A DNA stretch of 46,063 nucleotides from Bacillus sp. ISL-55 (GTDB lineage: Bacteria; Bacillota; Bacilli; Bacillales; Cytobacillaceae). Position numbers and translations under genes: made by a program. The stretch spans positions 1 through 46,063 of the forward strand of contig NZ_JAGGQU010000025.1 in NCBI RefSeq assembly GCF_018613155.1. Reading direction: 5' to 3'. Shown in pieces: positions 17,899 through 26,687 of the stretch (positions are counted from its first letter, which is position 1; each line of letters starts with the position of its first letter). The notes below the pieces were generated by a model. The model was given only the letters and a program-made list of their open reading frames with translations, searched no databases and was not told the DNA's origin.

Positions 17899-18603
17899 TT
17901 ATTTCCGGAATATCGCTGTTAGCCATCCCCATTTTCTATTCTTTATTTCCTCTTCAAGACGTTTGTTGAAATCACTCTGGGAGTTCCACTCATTCTTTTG
18001 CTCTTCCCGCATTTTCTGAATCTCTTTTTGCAGGAGCTCGCTTCTCTCTCTTTCCTGCTGCAGCAAGTCTTCGTAATGCTCATTTTGCTGTTCAAGCAAT
18101 CTTTCAATTTTCGCATTGGTTCTTTGTGCTGAATTTCCGATACTGGAACTAATCACATGATGATCCTGCTGAAGCTGGGAAACACTTGTTTTCATATGGG
18201 CCATATCGTTTTTCAGCTGAATATTCATTTCACGCGCAGCTGCCAGTTCATTGACCACAAAAAGCAATACCTCTTTTAATTGGTCTGGGTCCTGCGGTAA
18301 ATTGTTACCATATGTATCGTTGATTGCAATCTCTGTCCTGCCCGATTCATCCAGCCTCTCCTTTTGCTCAGCCACAAGATCTTTAGCTGTATCGTCCAAT
18401 GGCTTGTCCGTATCGCGCAGCGCTATAAGCGCATTAATATCAGATTGGACAAAAATCCTCCGGTCTCCATCCTTCAAAAACTCATAGCCATTACGCTCCA
18501 GTATTTGGCCGTATTTTCGAACTGTAGGGGTTGCAATCCCAACAGCTTCCGCCACTTCTTTTGTTGAGAATGCCTGCTCGTTCGGTTGTATATCGTGTCG
18601 CAT
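17899..18603 (-). CDS. MerR-like HTH, coiled-coil protein with DUF3967-type tail
   Basis: The 234-residue protein starts with a MerR/RacA-like winged helix (FSTKEVAEAVGIATPTVRKYGQILERNGYEFLKDGDRRIFVQ; residues about 13-55). The middle and C-terminal part is a long charged coiled coil (about 100-220: NIQLKNDMAHMK, LLEQQNEHYEDLLQQERERSELLQKEIQKMREEQ). It ends in the basic, tryptophan-rich KWGWLTAIFRK seen in DUF3967 proteins. Relatives in bacilli, on plasmids and chromosomes, are DNA-binding proteins of uncertain role; RacA-like chromosome anchoring is one idea. GGAGGTG lies four bases before ATG 18603; an upstream alternative start lacks this site. Confidence 0.78.
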   Translation of the reverse strand: MRHDIQPNEQAFSTKEVAEAVGIATPTVRKYGQILERNGYEFLKDGDRRIFVQSDINALIALRDTDKPLDDTAKDLVAEQKERLDESGRTEIAINDTYGNNLPQDPDQLKEVLLFVVNELAAAREMNIQLKNDMAHMKTSVSQLQQDHHVISSSIGNSAQRTNAKIERLLEQQNEHYEDLLQQERERSELLQKEIQKMREEQKNEWNSQSDFNKRLEEEIKNRKWGWLTAIFRK

Positions 18604-18689
18604 ATCGCACCTCCAATAATTCAAATATGACGAATTTTATCTAAATTTGCAAGAGTCATACCGCCCAGATTAACATTCAGCCAGAAAAG

Positions 18690-18723
18690 TAAAACCATTC
18701 GTGACGTCTCACGAATGGTTTTA
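18690..18723 (-). terminator. Terminator of ltaS
   Basis: A perfect 14-bp stem (AAAACCATTCGTGA with TCACGAATGGTTTT, 4-nt loop) is followed by ACTTTT on the minus strand. Runs of A on the other side mean it may also work in reverse. Confidence 0.85.
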
Positions 18724-18774
18724 GCTTTTAAGGAGGGTCCATTCCAATTTCCGAATTCCCAAAAAACCCTTGCC

Positions 18775-20724
18775 CTATTCTTCGTTATCTTTATCCTTAA
18801 CTCTTTTATAGTTGTATTTAGAACGATCAACCTCTTTAAAGTCTTTCGGTGCATAAAAGCGCAGCAAATCCCCGTTAACGACTTTATCTGAGTATGCCAG
18901 TTTTTGTTCCGCTGCTTCGTGTAATCTTTTTGCTTCTTCTAACTTGTCTTCTGCCAGTATCTCACCCGTATTTGAATCGTAATATTTGCCATCCGCAGAG
19001 GTGATGGTCGGACTGACAAAATCTCCGTTCCTAAATGGAACTAATTCATCATGCTTTTCGGACAAAATATCGGTACCAAAATGCACATATTCTTTCGTAT
19101 TGATCCCCACTAAATGGAGAAGAGTCGGGAGAAGATCAATTTGACTGGCATATTCATGGTTCTCTCCGCCTTCCATTCCAGGCACACGAATGAATAATGG
19201 AGTGCGCTGCAATCCCGCACTTTCAAACGGTGTGATTTCTTTTCCAATTACATCCTTCATTGCCTCATTGTGATTATTGGAAATACCATAGTGGTCCCCA
19301 TACATTATGATTATGGAATTATCGTATAACCCGGATTCCTTTAAATAGCCAAAGAATTGTTCAAGAGCTTCATCCGCATATCTCGCTGTCTGGAAGTAAT
19401 TATCCACAATTTTGTTTCCAGTCGTGTGCTTTTCAAGGGTTGCTTCTTCTTCCTTTATATTAAACGGAAAATGGTGAGTAACCGTAATGAAATTTGCATA
19501 AAACGGCTGCGGCAATGACTCTAAATAAGGTTTGGATTGTTCAAAGAACGGTTTATCCATCAATCCATAATCCGCTAGATCGTCTGATTTCATATCATAA
19601 TAACTGGAATCATAAAACCTATCATATCCCAGTGATTTATAGATTTCATCCCTGTTCCAAAAGCTGCCCGTATTCCCATGGAACACAGCAGATGTGTATC
19701 CCTGCTTCTGGCTTAGAATTGCAGGAGCAGCCTGATAGGTATTTAAACCTTTCGTTGTAAAAGCTGAACCTTGAGGCAATCCATACAGCGAATTCGCTAC
19801 GAGGAATTCTGCATCAGCCGTTTTGCCTTGAGCGGTTTGATGAAAGAAATTATCAAAGTATAGTGTGTTTTTTTCATTCGTTAAGGAATTCAAGAACGGC
19901 GTGACTTCTTCACCGTGTAATTTATAATCAATCAGGAAATTTTGAATGGATTCCATGTGTACATAGATTATATTCTTCCCTTTACCGGCACCAAAGTATT
20001 TCGGGTTTGGCTCAGCATGATTGGACTTGGTGAAGTTGATGATCTCCGTGGAATCATTACTGTCTGCCAAAGCCCTTTGCGCATGGGCTTTAGTGCTTTG
20101 AACAGCATCATAAATCGTATAGTTATACATTCCTAAATATTTTACAATGTAATTGCGGTCAAATCCTCTTGTCAACAATTGAGGACGATCCATTTCTGCA
20201 ATTGCCAGATTTATACCTGAAATGCTTAAAGCGGCCAGGAGCAGGACAGCTACTTTTCGTGGAGCGATCTTCTTAACTTCTACTCTCTTAATTTTGAATG
20301 TAAGCAATACCAGAATGACAATTACATCTGCAAAGAATAACACATCAGATGGTCTTAAAAGAGTTCCAACACTGCCGCTGACATCCCCAAAGTTTTGGGT
20401 CTGGGTTAAGGTGGGCAAAGTAATGAAATCATTGAAAAAGCGATAATATAAAGCATTCGCAAATAATAGAACTGACATGAATAAATCAATCACAATTAAT
20501 GAGATATACTTTTTGCGCCCCTTGAATAAAAAAGCCAATCCTAAAAATAACAGCGATGAACCAAGTGGATTTAAGAAAAGCAAAATTTGCTGAATGTTAC
20601 TTTCCACTCCCAAATTAAATTGAGTTAATTGAACAAAGTATGTTTTTAGCCAGAGGAAGACGACTGAAATTATGAAAAAGAAAACAAATTTATTAGTTAT
20701 CTTATTATTTATTAGCCTATTCAT
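18775..20724 (-). CDS. ltaS: Lipoteichoic acid synthase
   Basis: This membrane enzyme polymerises glycerol phosphate from phosphatidylglycerol onto a glycolipid anchor to make lipoteichoic acid. Five transmembrane helices (within 1-170) are followed by a signal-peptidase-type site ALA at 218-220 and the extracellular sulfatase-fold domain. Metal and catalytic residues match the family: E258 (HMESIQNF), T302 (QGKTADAEF), and D/H in MYGDHYGISNN. ATG 20724 gives 649 residues, the length of the B. subtilis protein, with AGAAGGGT just upstream; an 11-codon extension is possible but unlikely. Bacilli often have several paralogues (LtaS, YfnI, YqgS, YvgJ), so which one this is remains open. Confidence 0.92.
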   Translation of the reverse strand: MNRLINNKITNKFVFFFIISVVFLWLKTYFVQLTQFNLGVESNIQQILLFLNPLGSSLLFLGLAFLFKGRKKYISLIVIDLFMSVLLFANALYYRFFNDFITLPTLTQTQNFGDVSGSVGTLLRPSDVLFFADVIVILVLLTFKIKRVEVKKIAPRKVAVLLLAALSISGINLAIAEMDRPQLLTRGFDRNYIVKYLGMYNYTIYDAVQSTKAHAQRALADSNDSTEIINFTKSNHAEPNPKYFGAGKGKNIIYVHMESIQNFLIDYKLHGEEVTPFLNSLTNEKNTLYFDNFFHQTAQGKTADAEFLVANSLYGLPQGSAFTTKGLNTYQAAPAILSQKQGYTSAVFHGNTGSFWNRDEIYKSLGYDRFYDSSYYDMKSDDLADYGLMDKPFFEQSKPYLESLPQPFYANFITVTHHFPFNIKEEEATLEKHTTGNKIVDNYFQTARYADEALEQFFGYLKESGLYDNSIIIMYGDHYGISNNHNEAMKDVIGKEITPFESAGLQRTPLFIRVPGMEGGENHEYASQIDLLPTLLHLVGINTKEYVHFGTDILSEKHDELVPFRNGDFVSPTITSADGKYYDSNTGEILAEDKLEEAKRLHEAAEQKLAYSDKVVNGDLLRFYAPKDFKEVDRSKYNYKRVKDKDNEE

Positions 20725-20771
20725 TTCTACCCTTCTTTCTTCTTTAATGACAGCCACGTCATAAATTCAAG

Positions 20772-20800
20772 GTCTTATTAAAAGTGTAACTGATGGTCAA
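20772..20800 (-). promoter_or_regulatory. Candidate sigma-A promoter of ltaS
   Basis: TTGACC (20795-20800), 17 bp, TAAGAC (20772-20777) on the minus strand, about 48 bp before the start codon. Confidence 0.4.
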
Positions 20801-20886
20801 TTAAAGATAAAAAGAGTGTAACACGGATTCAGCCAAAAAAGAACTGATTTGGTAACGGTGCTTGCCCACAAGATAAAACCGAAAAA

Positions 20887-21693
20887 TTATAGAATTCCCT
20901 GTAAATCCTTTAAAAATTGAACTAATGCTTCTCCTGGTTCCTCATTTTGATAAACAATGGGGATGATTCCCCGCTCTTTCAACAGTCTTTCTTTTACAGG
21001 ATTAGGATCAGCTAAAAAAATATATGAGTTGGGGCGCAGAGATTCATATCTCGATTTCTCCCATTGTTTTTGAAGTTTATATAGCATATACCTTATGTTA
21101 ATATCCGACAAACTATATCCAATAAACAAAATGGATTTTCCTAATGAATCTGATCGAAGTTTGATATCTAAAGGTGATTCAAAATCCAGTCTATTAAAAA
21201 AGCTGGATTCGGTTAACACAATCGATGAATCGTGATCAAAATCCCCATGAAACTTGATGATTTGCGGTATATTTTCCTTAATCCTTGCAATGTCCACCAT
21301 GTTGGTAATCTTTATATAATCCTTTTTATAATAATCGTATGCATATTCCAGCCATCTATCAAAGTTGGTCGTGTAGATAATAGGAAAGCCAATTTCTACA
21401 ATGAGTTTATGAATTTCCGATTGCCCAATATCTATATTAGGATTATGCCACTTGCGATCCATCCAACTCCTAAGTTCACCTAAAGATCCCTTTTGATGAA
21501 AGTAATATTCAGCTAAGATCAAAAAATCATTATTTCCCCAGGCGTTAAGAACTTCAGGATCAAATCCGAGCTGGCTGGCCATTTCATCAATCAATTCTCC
21601 ATATGTAGGCAACCCCAAGTTTTTAGAGATTCCGGAACCCACAAAGAGAATGACATTATTTTCTTTTAATAACTGACCTAATTCATTCAGCAT
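20887..21693 (-). CDS. SIR2-like NAD-binding protein (possible defence NADase)
   Basis: The 268-residue protein is a stand-alone SIR2-fold domain. It has the NAD-binding start FVGSGISKNLGLPTYGELI (residues 17-35), TTNFDRWLE with N110 and D112, the catalytic-type histidine H149 in KFHGD, and a late Rossmann strand FIGYSLSDINIR (190-201). This is the SIR2_2-type family, many members of which cut NAD in anti-phage systems; the zinc-binding cysteines of true sirtuin deacetylases are absent. ATG 21693 has AGGGGTG five bases upstream. No HerA, Argonaute or TIR partner is encoded nearby. A MITE-like repeat is inserted about 20 bp before the start codon. Function as defence is inference. Confidence 0.8.
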   Translation of the reverse strand: MLNELGQLLKENNVILFVGSGISKNLGLPTYGELIDEMASQLGFDPEVLNAWGNNDFLILAEYYFHQKGSLGELRSWMDRKWHNPNIDIGQSEIHKLIVEIGFPIIYTTNFDRWLEYAYDYYKKDYIKITNMVDIARIKENIPQIIKFHGDFDHDSSIVLTESSFFNRLDFESPLDIKLRSDSLGKSILFIGYSLSDINIRYMLYKLQKQWEKSRYESLRPNSYIFLADPNPVKERLLKERGIIPIVYQNEEPGEALVQFLKDLQGIL

Positions 21694-21713
21694 CAACGCA
21701 CCCCTTCATCAAA

Positions 21714-21910
21714 CGCTGTTTTCGTAACGCTGTTTTCGTAAAGATTGTTGTTAAAATCCTAAAGCCGATTTTAACGTAATAAAAAGCCATTTTGCATGTC
21801 GGTACTAAGTTTGCATGCTCTTTTCTCATAAAAAGAGTCAACTTTACGAAAAAAATAGGTCTTGGAATCCTATTTTGTATTCAAAAGCAACAAAGTTTGA
21901 GAAAAGAGCC
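21714..21910. mobile_element. MITE-like element, copy 1
   Basis: A 197-bp non-coding element about 80% like copy 2 at 31971-32153. The right end TTGAGAAAAGAGCC is the imperfect inverse of the left end; here the left 14 bp (CGCTGTTTTCGTAA) is tandemly duplicated (21714-21727 and 21728-21741) and its first base is C rather than G. Flanks TCATCAAA (21706-21713) and TTATCAAA (21911-21918) match at 7 of 8 bases, consistent with an 8-bp target duplication. Inside is a stem GTTAAAATC/GATTTTAAC. It carries no gene and would need a transposase in trans. Confidence 0.8.
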
Positions 21911-22025
21911 TTATCAAAAAAATTAAGCTAGTCTAAACTGGCGGCTGGAAATCCGACGAACCTTTATGACAGGATGTTGCTGGATAGTAAAGTAGTATAA
22001 GCAATAACCAGTTGGAAAAGGTACC

Positions 22026-22062
22026 AAAAAACACACCAATGCATTGTTTAGTGTGTTTTTTG
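22026..22062 (-). terminator. Terminator overlapping the helD stop
   Basis: AAAAAACACACTAA pairs with TTGGTGTGTTTTTT (two mismatched pairs) around ACAATGCA; the stop codon TAA lies in the 5' arm. The U-run follows on the minus strand. Confidence 0.8.
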
Positions 22063-24375
22063 CATTGTTCCTTTTACCTCTATGTGAATTGGATCTATCC
22101 GATCTAGCAGGAAAGAAGAAGGAGCGGTTCCGTATAATAGAAGTCTGTGCATCGGTCTTGTCATTCCGACATACAGCAGTTTAATATCAAGTTCTTTCTC
22201 AGAATAAGGTTCTTCAATAGATACCATTAACACTGCGTCAAACTCCAGTCCTTTTGACAGGTATGCAGGTACGATTGCAATTTGTCCTTTGATCATGTCT
22301 TCCTGTTCATTCAGCAGTTGAAATGGCAAATCGCTTTTTTCCATAATCTTTTTGATGTTCTTGCATTCACTTGCAGTTCGGCCAATAATCGCGATGGAAT
22401 TTAGATTTTCTTCATATAAGGCTCGAATATCCTTTTCAATCACGCTTGCCAGCTCTTCCTGGCCCGTATGATCCACCTGATGGAAAACCGGCTTAGGTCC
22501 ACTCCTTACCACCGGTTCTACCTGGGGAAGATCTTCATCCATGATGGCGAGAATATCGTTCGCCAGCTCCATAATTTCAACTGTCGTTCGATAGCTTTTT
22601 TGCAGCGTTAAGTAATTCGCTTCAGGGAAGATTTGCTCCGTCAACGGCTCCCAGCTCCTCGTGCCGCGATAGGCGTGGATTCCCTGGGCCAAATCGCCGA
22701 CAATCGTAAAGAGATTCGTGTCAAACCCTTCTTTAAGAGCTGCAAATTGAAAGTAACTATAATCCTGAGCTTCATCAATAAAAACACTTTTCATCTTATG
22801 TTTCTCATCTATTCCAATCAACTTGGCTTTAAGGTAGAACAATGGAGCCAGGTCTTCAAGTTCATATGCTTTCTTATGAAAAATACTGCTCGAATAATTT
22901 GCGAGCTGTTTGACTTCCTCTGCAGACAGGTCTACTGAATAAGCAGCCAATAATTCCTCGGAAGTCATTAATTCCTTATACAAAGTATAAATATCTTTTT
23001 TCTCAAAGTAATTCATGTACGTTTTGACTGCGGTTTTGATCGAGGATTGGAGCTGTTCGTTCCTTTTCTCCTTTCCGTCCATCAAGGCAACTACTTTCTT
23101 TCTTCTCTTTTCATCATCCTTGATTCCGTATAACGCTTTTTCTAGAGCTTCCTCATATCTTTCTTCAAACCTTGTGAGAATCTCGGTTTTCTTTTTTTTC
23201 ACATGATGGGTCAACAGCTGTTTAATTTTCTCCACCCGGCTATACACCGGCAGATAGCGATATTCCTTTATAAACAGCCTTCTTAGCTTCTGGGACTTCA
23301 TCAATCGATATTTATCAACAAAGAAATCTTCAGTTGGCGCCAACTTCTTTTCTACATCATTTATATAAGCATCCAGGACAGCCTTGAATTCCAGGGATCC
23401 TTTATAGGTTGAAATTTTGCTAAGTCTTTCATCCTTTGTCTTTCCTTCCACCAAGGCAAGCAGCTTCTTCTCAGGCGGAATGACCTTAATCTTCTTGCCA
23501 AGAGCAGCTCGAATGTAATCAATATAGGTTGTCTGGTTGATCTTTCCAACACCCAGTTCAGGAAGTACATCAGATATATAGTCAATGAAAAGCCTGTTTG
23601 GCGCGAGAATCATCAGTTTTTCCGGCCTGAACCGCTCACCAAATGTATAAAGGAAGTACGAGATGCGATGAAGGGCGATGGTTGTTTTACCGCTTCCTGC
23701 TGCTCCCTGGACAATGATCGGGTGCTGAAGGGACGCACGGATGATTTCATTTTGTTCTTTTTGAATCGTCGTGACGATTTCCGTAAGTCTATTATCCGCT
23801 TTTCCTGCCAATGATTTCTGCAGCAAATCATCATGGGTCGTCAAGTCTATATCATGAAAAGCCTTCAGCTTTCCTTCCTCAATCTCATATTGCCGTTTTA
23901 AAGCTAGATAGCCCTCACGCTGCTCCCCATTCACCTCATAACTGACCTCACCCAAACGTCCATCGTAATAAACATTCGCGATCGGCGATCTCCAGTCCAC
24001 AATGATGGGCATCTGGTTTTCCCGGTCATATAAAGAGGTTTTTCCAATATAAAGGATCTCCTCTGCTTTATCTTCCTGCTTTTTAAAATTGATTCTCGAG
24101 AAATAAGGTTTGTTCAAAATGCTTTCTAATCGCTCAAGCTCATTTCCAGCGAGCTCCAGGAACTTGGCATTCGTTAATATATTGATATAACTCAAACTGC
24201 TGTCGAGATAATCCAGGTCAACAAATGCCTGTTTTATATTTTCGGTAAAAGACTGCTTATTTTCTCTCGATGCCTCGAGTATTGTTTTTATATATAATTT
24301 CGTAAACTCCAGCCGTTCAACCTCTTTCTGATAATCAGCATGATCCAGAATTGAGGTTTTATTTTTTTCAGTCAT
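22048..24375 (-). CDS. helD: RNA polymerase recycling motor HelD (UvrD/Rep-like superfamily 1 ATPase)
   Basis: HelD releases RNA polymerase from stalled or terminated complexes in Gram-positives. The 775-residue length matches B. subtilis HelD (774). An N-terminal helical arm that enters the polymerase secondary channel spans about 1-110, followed by VDWRSPIANVYYD near 127-138. Walker A GAAGSGKTT is at 224-232, and the helicase motif FIDEAQDYSYFQ follows later, then GDLAQGIHAYRGTRSW and the C-terminal KSYRTT and YLSKGLEFDAVL, LYVGMTRP motifs. The binding site GGAGG lies about 12 bases before ATG, slightly far. It is preceded by no co-directional partner and followed by a terminator at its own stop. 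Confidence 0.93.
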   Translation of the reverse strand: MTEKNKTSILDHADYQKEVERLEFTKLYIKTILEASRENKQSFTENIKQAFVDLDYLDSSLSYINILTNAKFLELAGNELERLESILNKPYFSRINFKKQEDKAEEILYIGKTSLYDRENQMPIIVDWRSPIANVYYDGRLGEVSYEVNGEQREGYLALKRQYEIEEGKLKAFHDIDLTTHDDLLQKSLAGKADNRLTEIVTTIQKEQNEIIRASLQHPIIVQGAAGSGKTTIALHRISYFLYTFGERFRPEKLMILAPNRLFIDYISDVLPELGVGKINQTTYIDYIRAALGKKIKVIPPEKKLLALVEGKTKDERLSKISTYKGSLEFKAVLDAYINDVEKKLAPTEDFFVDKYRLMKSQKLRRLFIKEYRYLPVYSRVEKIKQLLTHHVKKKKTEILTRFEERYEEALEKALYGIKDDEKRRKKVVALMDGKEKRNEQLQSSIKTAVKTYMNYFEKKDIYTLYKELMTSEELLAAYSVDLSAEEVKQLANYSSSIFHKKAYELEDLAPLFYLKAKLIGIDEKHKMKSVFIDEAQDYSYFQFAALKEGFDTNLFTIVGDLAQGIHAYRGTRSWEPLTEQIFPEANYLTLQKSYRTTVEIMELANDILAIMDEDLPQVEPVVRSGPKPVFHQVDHTGQEELASVIEKDIRALYEENLNSIAIIGRTASECKNIKKIMEKSDLPFQLLNEQEDMIKGQIAIVPAYLSKGLEFDAVLMVSIEEPYSEKELDIKLLYVGMTRPMHRLLLYGTAPSSFLLDRIDPIHIEVKGTMQKTH

Positions 24376-24511
24376 CTGTGTTTATTACCTCCATTCAAAG
24401 TTATTTTATTGGTGATGTTTTTGATTTTATTCTGGGAGAAATAGAAGAAATTCGTGGGAAAAGGGGTAAAAACAACTCGACTATAACATAGACAGAATTG
24501 GCTGGCAAATT

Positions 24512-24537
24512 AAAAAAGAACGCTCAAAGCGTCCTTT
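24512..24537 (-). terminator. Terminator of the SulP-USP operon
   Basis: AAGGACGCT pairs with AGCGTTCTT (one G-U) around TTG, followed by six U on the minus strand, directly after the USP stop. Confidence 0.8.
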
Positions 24538-24540
24538 CTC

Positions 24541-24963
24541 TTATTTTACGATCATAACCGGACAATTAGCCCTTTTAGCTACTTTATGGCTTACGCTGCC
24601 CAACATCAATTCTTGCAGTCCATTCAATCCTCTGCTGCCGATGACAACCAAATCAAACTTATTTTTGTTTGTGTAGTCCACCACCGCAGGACCAGGTTCA
24701 CCATGAAGTATTTTTATTTCAAAATTCACTCCTGAAGTCCTTGCTTTCTGCTCAATCTCTTTTAATCGCTCTTTTCGTTTGTCATTGATATCAGCGGAGT
24801 TCCAATTGCTAAGGACATCCGACTTTGAACTGTCGCCATCTACTGAATAAACGATTTCGATTTTCGCATCATCTCCCTGGCACTTTGCGATCATGATGGC
24901 ATGATCAGCCGCACGCTTTGAGTGTTCTGAACCGTCAGCAGCTAGAAGGATTTTTTGATACAT
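24541..24963 (-). CDS. Universal stress protein (UspA family)
   Basis: This is a 140-residue cytoplasmic protein of the ATP-binding Usp type. It begins with KILLAADGSEHSKRA and ends with the nucleotide motif GSRGLNGLQELMLGSVSHKV followed by CPVMIVK. ATG 24963 has GAGGTGATAGGA upstream; a GTG three codons earlier falls inside this binding site. It sits 16 bases after a SulP transporter gene on the same strand, and SulP-Usp pairs are common, suggesting control or co-expression of anion uptake. Its exact role is unknown. Confidence 0.9.
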   Translation of the reverse strand: MYQKILLAADGSEHSKRAADHAIMIAKCQGDDAKIEIVYSVDGDSSKSDVLSNWNSADINDKRKERLKEIEQKARTSGVNFEIKILHGEPGPAVVDYTNKNKFDLVVIGSRGLNGLQELMLGSVSHKVAKRANCPVMIVK

Positions 24964-24979
24964 TCCTATCACCTCTTTA

Positions 24980-26428
24980 TTAATGTGAACCCAGTTTATT
25001 GGCCAGCTTCTCAGCCAATTCTGAGCTTTCCTGATTCATTCCGGTTACAAGGATCCTCTTGCCATTTTCCTCAAACTTGTAAACGATTTTATCGATTGCT
25101 GCTACTGCAGAATCGTCCCATAGATGCGATTTGCTTAAGTTCACTTCTACAAATTCTACATCCTCTTTATAGTCAAATTTCTTAATTAGTTCCGTTACTG
25201 AGGCAAAGAAAAGTTCTCCGCGCACTTTATAAATACGCGTGTTTTTATCAAGTGAGCTTTTCACTTCAACTTGAGAAATCTTTGATACAAAGAAAATTGC
25301 GCTTAATAGGATTCCGGTGAAAACACCAATAGCTAAATTATGGGTGAAAACAACAGTCAATACAGTTACAACCATAACAATTGCATCGGTTTTTGGCAAT
25401 AGATGGAGAGTTTTTACCGAATTCCAGTCAAATGTGCTGATGGAAACCATAATCATGACTCCTGCCAGTGCAGCCATTGGAATTTGGGCCACAATATCGC
25501 CTAGCAGAACAATCAAGAGCATCAATACAACTCCTGATACCAAAGACGATAGTCGTTTACGCCCGCCTGATTTTATATTTATGACAGATTGGCCAATCAT
25601 AGCACACCCAGCCATCCCGCCAAAAAACCCAGTTACGATGTTTGCGATCCCTTGTCCCCTGCTTTCAGTATCTTTATCGCTTTCCGAATCAGTCATATCG
25701 TCAACAATTGTCGCGGTCAATAGTGATTCTAAAAGGCCTACTAAAGCTAATGCCAATGAATAAGGCAGGATGATAAATATAGTTTCTAGTGATAAAGGGA
25801 TTTCAGGGATCAAAAAGATGGGAAGTGTCCTGCTAAGTGTTCCCATATCTCCAACCGATCGAACATCGATTCCAATAATGATGACAATAGCTGTTACAAT
25901 CACAATAGCGACCAGCGTAGAGGGAATCGCTTTCGTTATGTAAGGCAATAGATAGATAATCAATAACGTCAATCCCGCTAACATGTACACCATTACTGGT
26001 GCATCTACAAAGTTATCCAGCTGGGACATGAAAATTAAAATTGCTAGTGCATTAACGAAGCCCACCATGACAGAGCGAGGAATGAATTTCATATACCTTG
26101 AAAGTTTAAATACTCCAAACAAAATTTGCAGAACACCCGTTAAAATCGTCGCGGCCAAAAGATATTGAAGACCGTGCTCGGCTACAAGATCTATGAATAA
26201 CAAGGCCATTGCTCCAGTTGCACCTGAAATCATCCCCGGCCTGCCACCTACAAACGCAATCAATACAGCGATGGTAAAGGAAGCATACAGTCCAACCATC
26301 GGATCAACACCCGCAATGATGGAGAAAGCAATTGCTTCAGGTATCAAGGCAATCGCGACAACGATTCCTGAAAGGATATCTCCTTTAACATTTCCAAACC
26401 AAGACTGCATGTAGCTTTGATTTTCCAT
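24980..26428 (-). CDS. SulP-family anion transporter with STAS domain (copy 1)
   Basis: This is a membrane transporter for an inorganic anion (sulfate or bicarbonate in known relatives). The 482 residues show the SulP start [21 protein letters not shown], the GLYASF and [17 protein letters not shown] motifs, about 12-14 membrane segments and a C-terminal STAS domain (about 390-482: [23 protein letters not shown]). The start at 26428 has GGAGG at the right distance; a 35-codon extension upstream is probably noncoding. It is co-transcribed with the universal stress protein. A close paralogue follows at 26688-28154 on the same strand, upstream in transcription. Substrate cannot be decided. Confidence 0.9.
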   Translation of the reverse strand: MENQSYMQSWFGNVKGDILSGIVVAIALIPEAIAFSIIAGVDPMVGLYASFTIAVLIAFVGGRPGMISGATGAMALLFIDLVAEHGLQYLLAATILTGVLQILFGVFKLSRYMKFIPRSVMVGFVNALAILIFMSQLDNFVDAPVMVYMLAGLTLLIIYLLPYITKAIPSTLVAIVIVTAIVIIIGIDVRSVGDMGTLSRTLPIFLIPEIPLSLETIFIILPYSLALALVGLLESLLTATIVDDMTDSESDKDTESRGQGIANIVTGFFGGMAGCAMIGQSVINIKSGGRKRLSSLVSGVVLMLLIVLLGDIVAQIPMAALAGVMIMVSISTFDWNSVKTLHLLPKTDAIVMVVTVLTVVFTHNLAIGVFTGILLSAIFFVSKISQVEVKSSLDKNTRIYKVRGELFFASVTELIKKFDYKEDVEFVEVNLSKSHLWDDSAVAAIDKIVYKFEENGKRILVTGMNQESSELAEKLANKLGSH

Positions 26429-26548
26429 ATCGGCTCCTCCTTCTGTTTTATTATTTTGTCTATTAAACCAAAAACCATGAGGGTAAGGTAAAACATATTT
26501 TATTGCATTAACCCATTCACTCAAAATGGACAAATTAAACCCAAAATA

Positions 26549-26601
26549 AGAAAAGCGTAAGCGCCTTGGTCAGCCCGGACAAGCACTGGAGCTGGACACT
26601 T
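26549..26601. repeat. Dispersed structured repeat, internally deleted copy
   Basis: Reads AGAAAAGCGTAAGCGCC, then TTGGTCAGCC, GACAAGCACTGGAG and CTGGACA. It matches the first 45 and last 10 bases of the full copy at 33165-33291 with the interior missing; the join falls at the short repeat TGGAG present at both ends of the missing part. Confidence 0.7.
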
Positions 26602-26640
26602 ATCTAATTGTAAAAAATTTTATACTTTTTCTTATAAAAT

Positions 26641-26680
26641 AAAAAACCCAAGTTTGTCATTTAGACAATCTTGGGTTTTG
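26641..26680 (-). terminator. Terminator of SulP copy 2
   Basis: AAAACCCAAG with TTGTC pairs with GACAA and CTTGGGTTTT (one mismatch inside), followed by TTTTTTATTTT on the minus strand. Confidence 0.8.
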
Positions 26681-26687
26681 CTTTATT

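Noticed and set aside
17630-17922. Openings on both strands between the ECF gene and the MerR-like gene
   Set aside because: No ribosome binding site, low-complexity composition, and they overlap a terminator or the end of the neighbouring gene.
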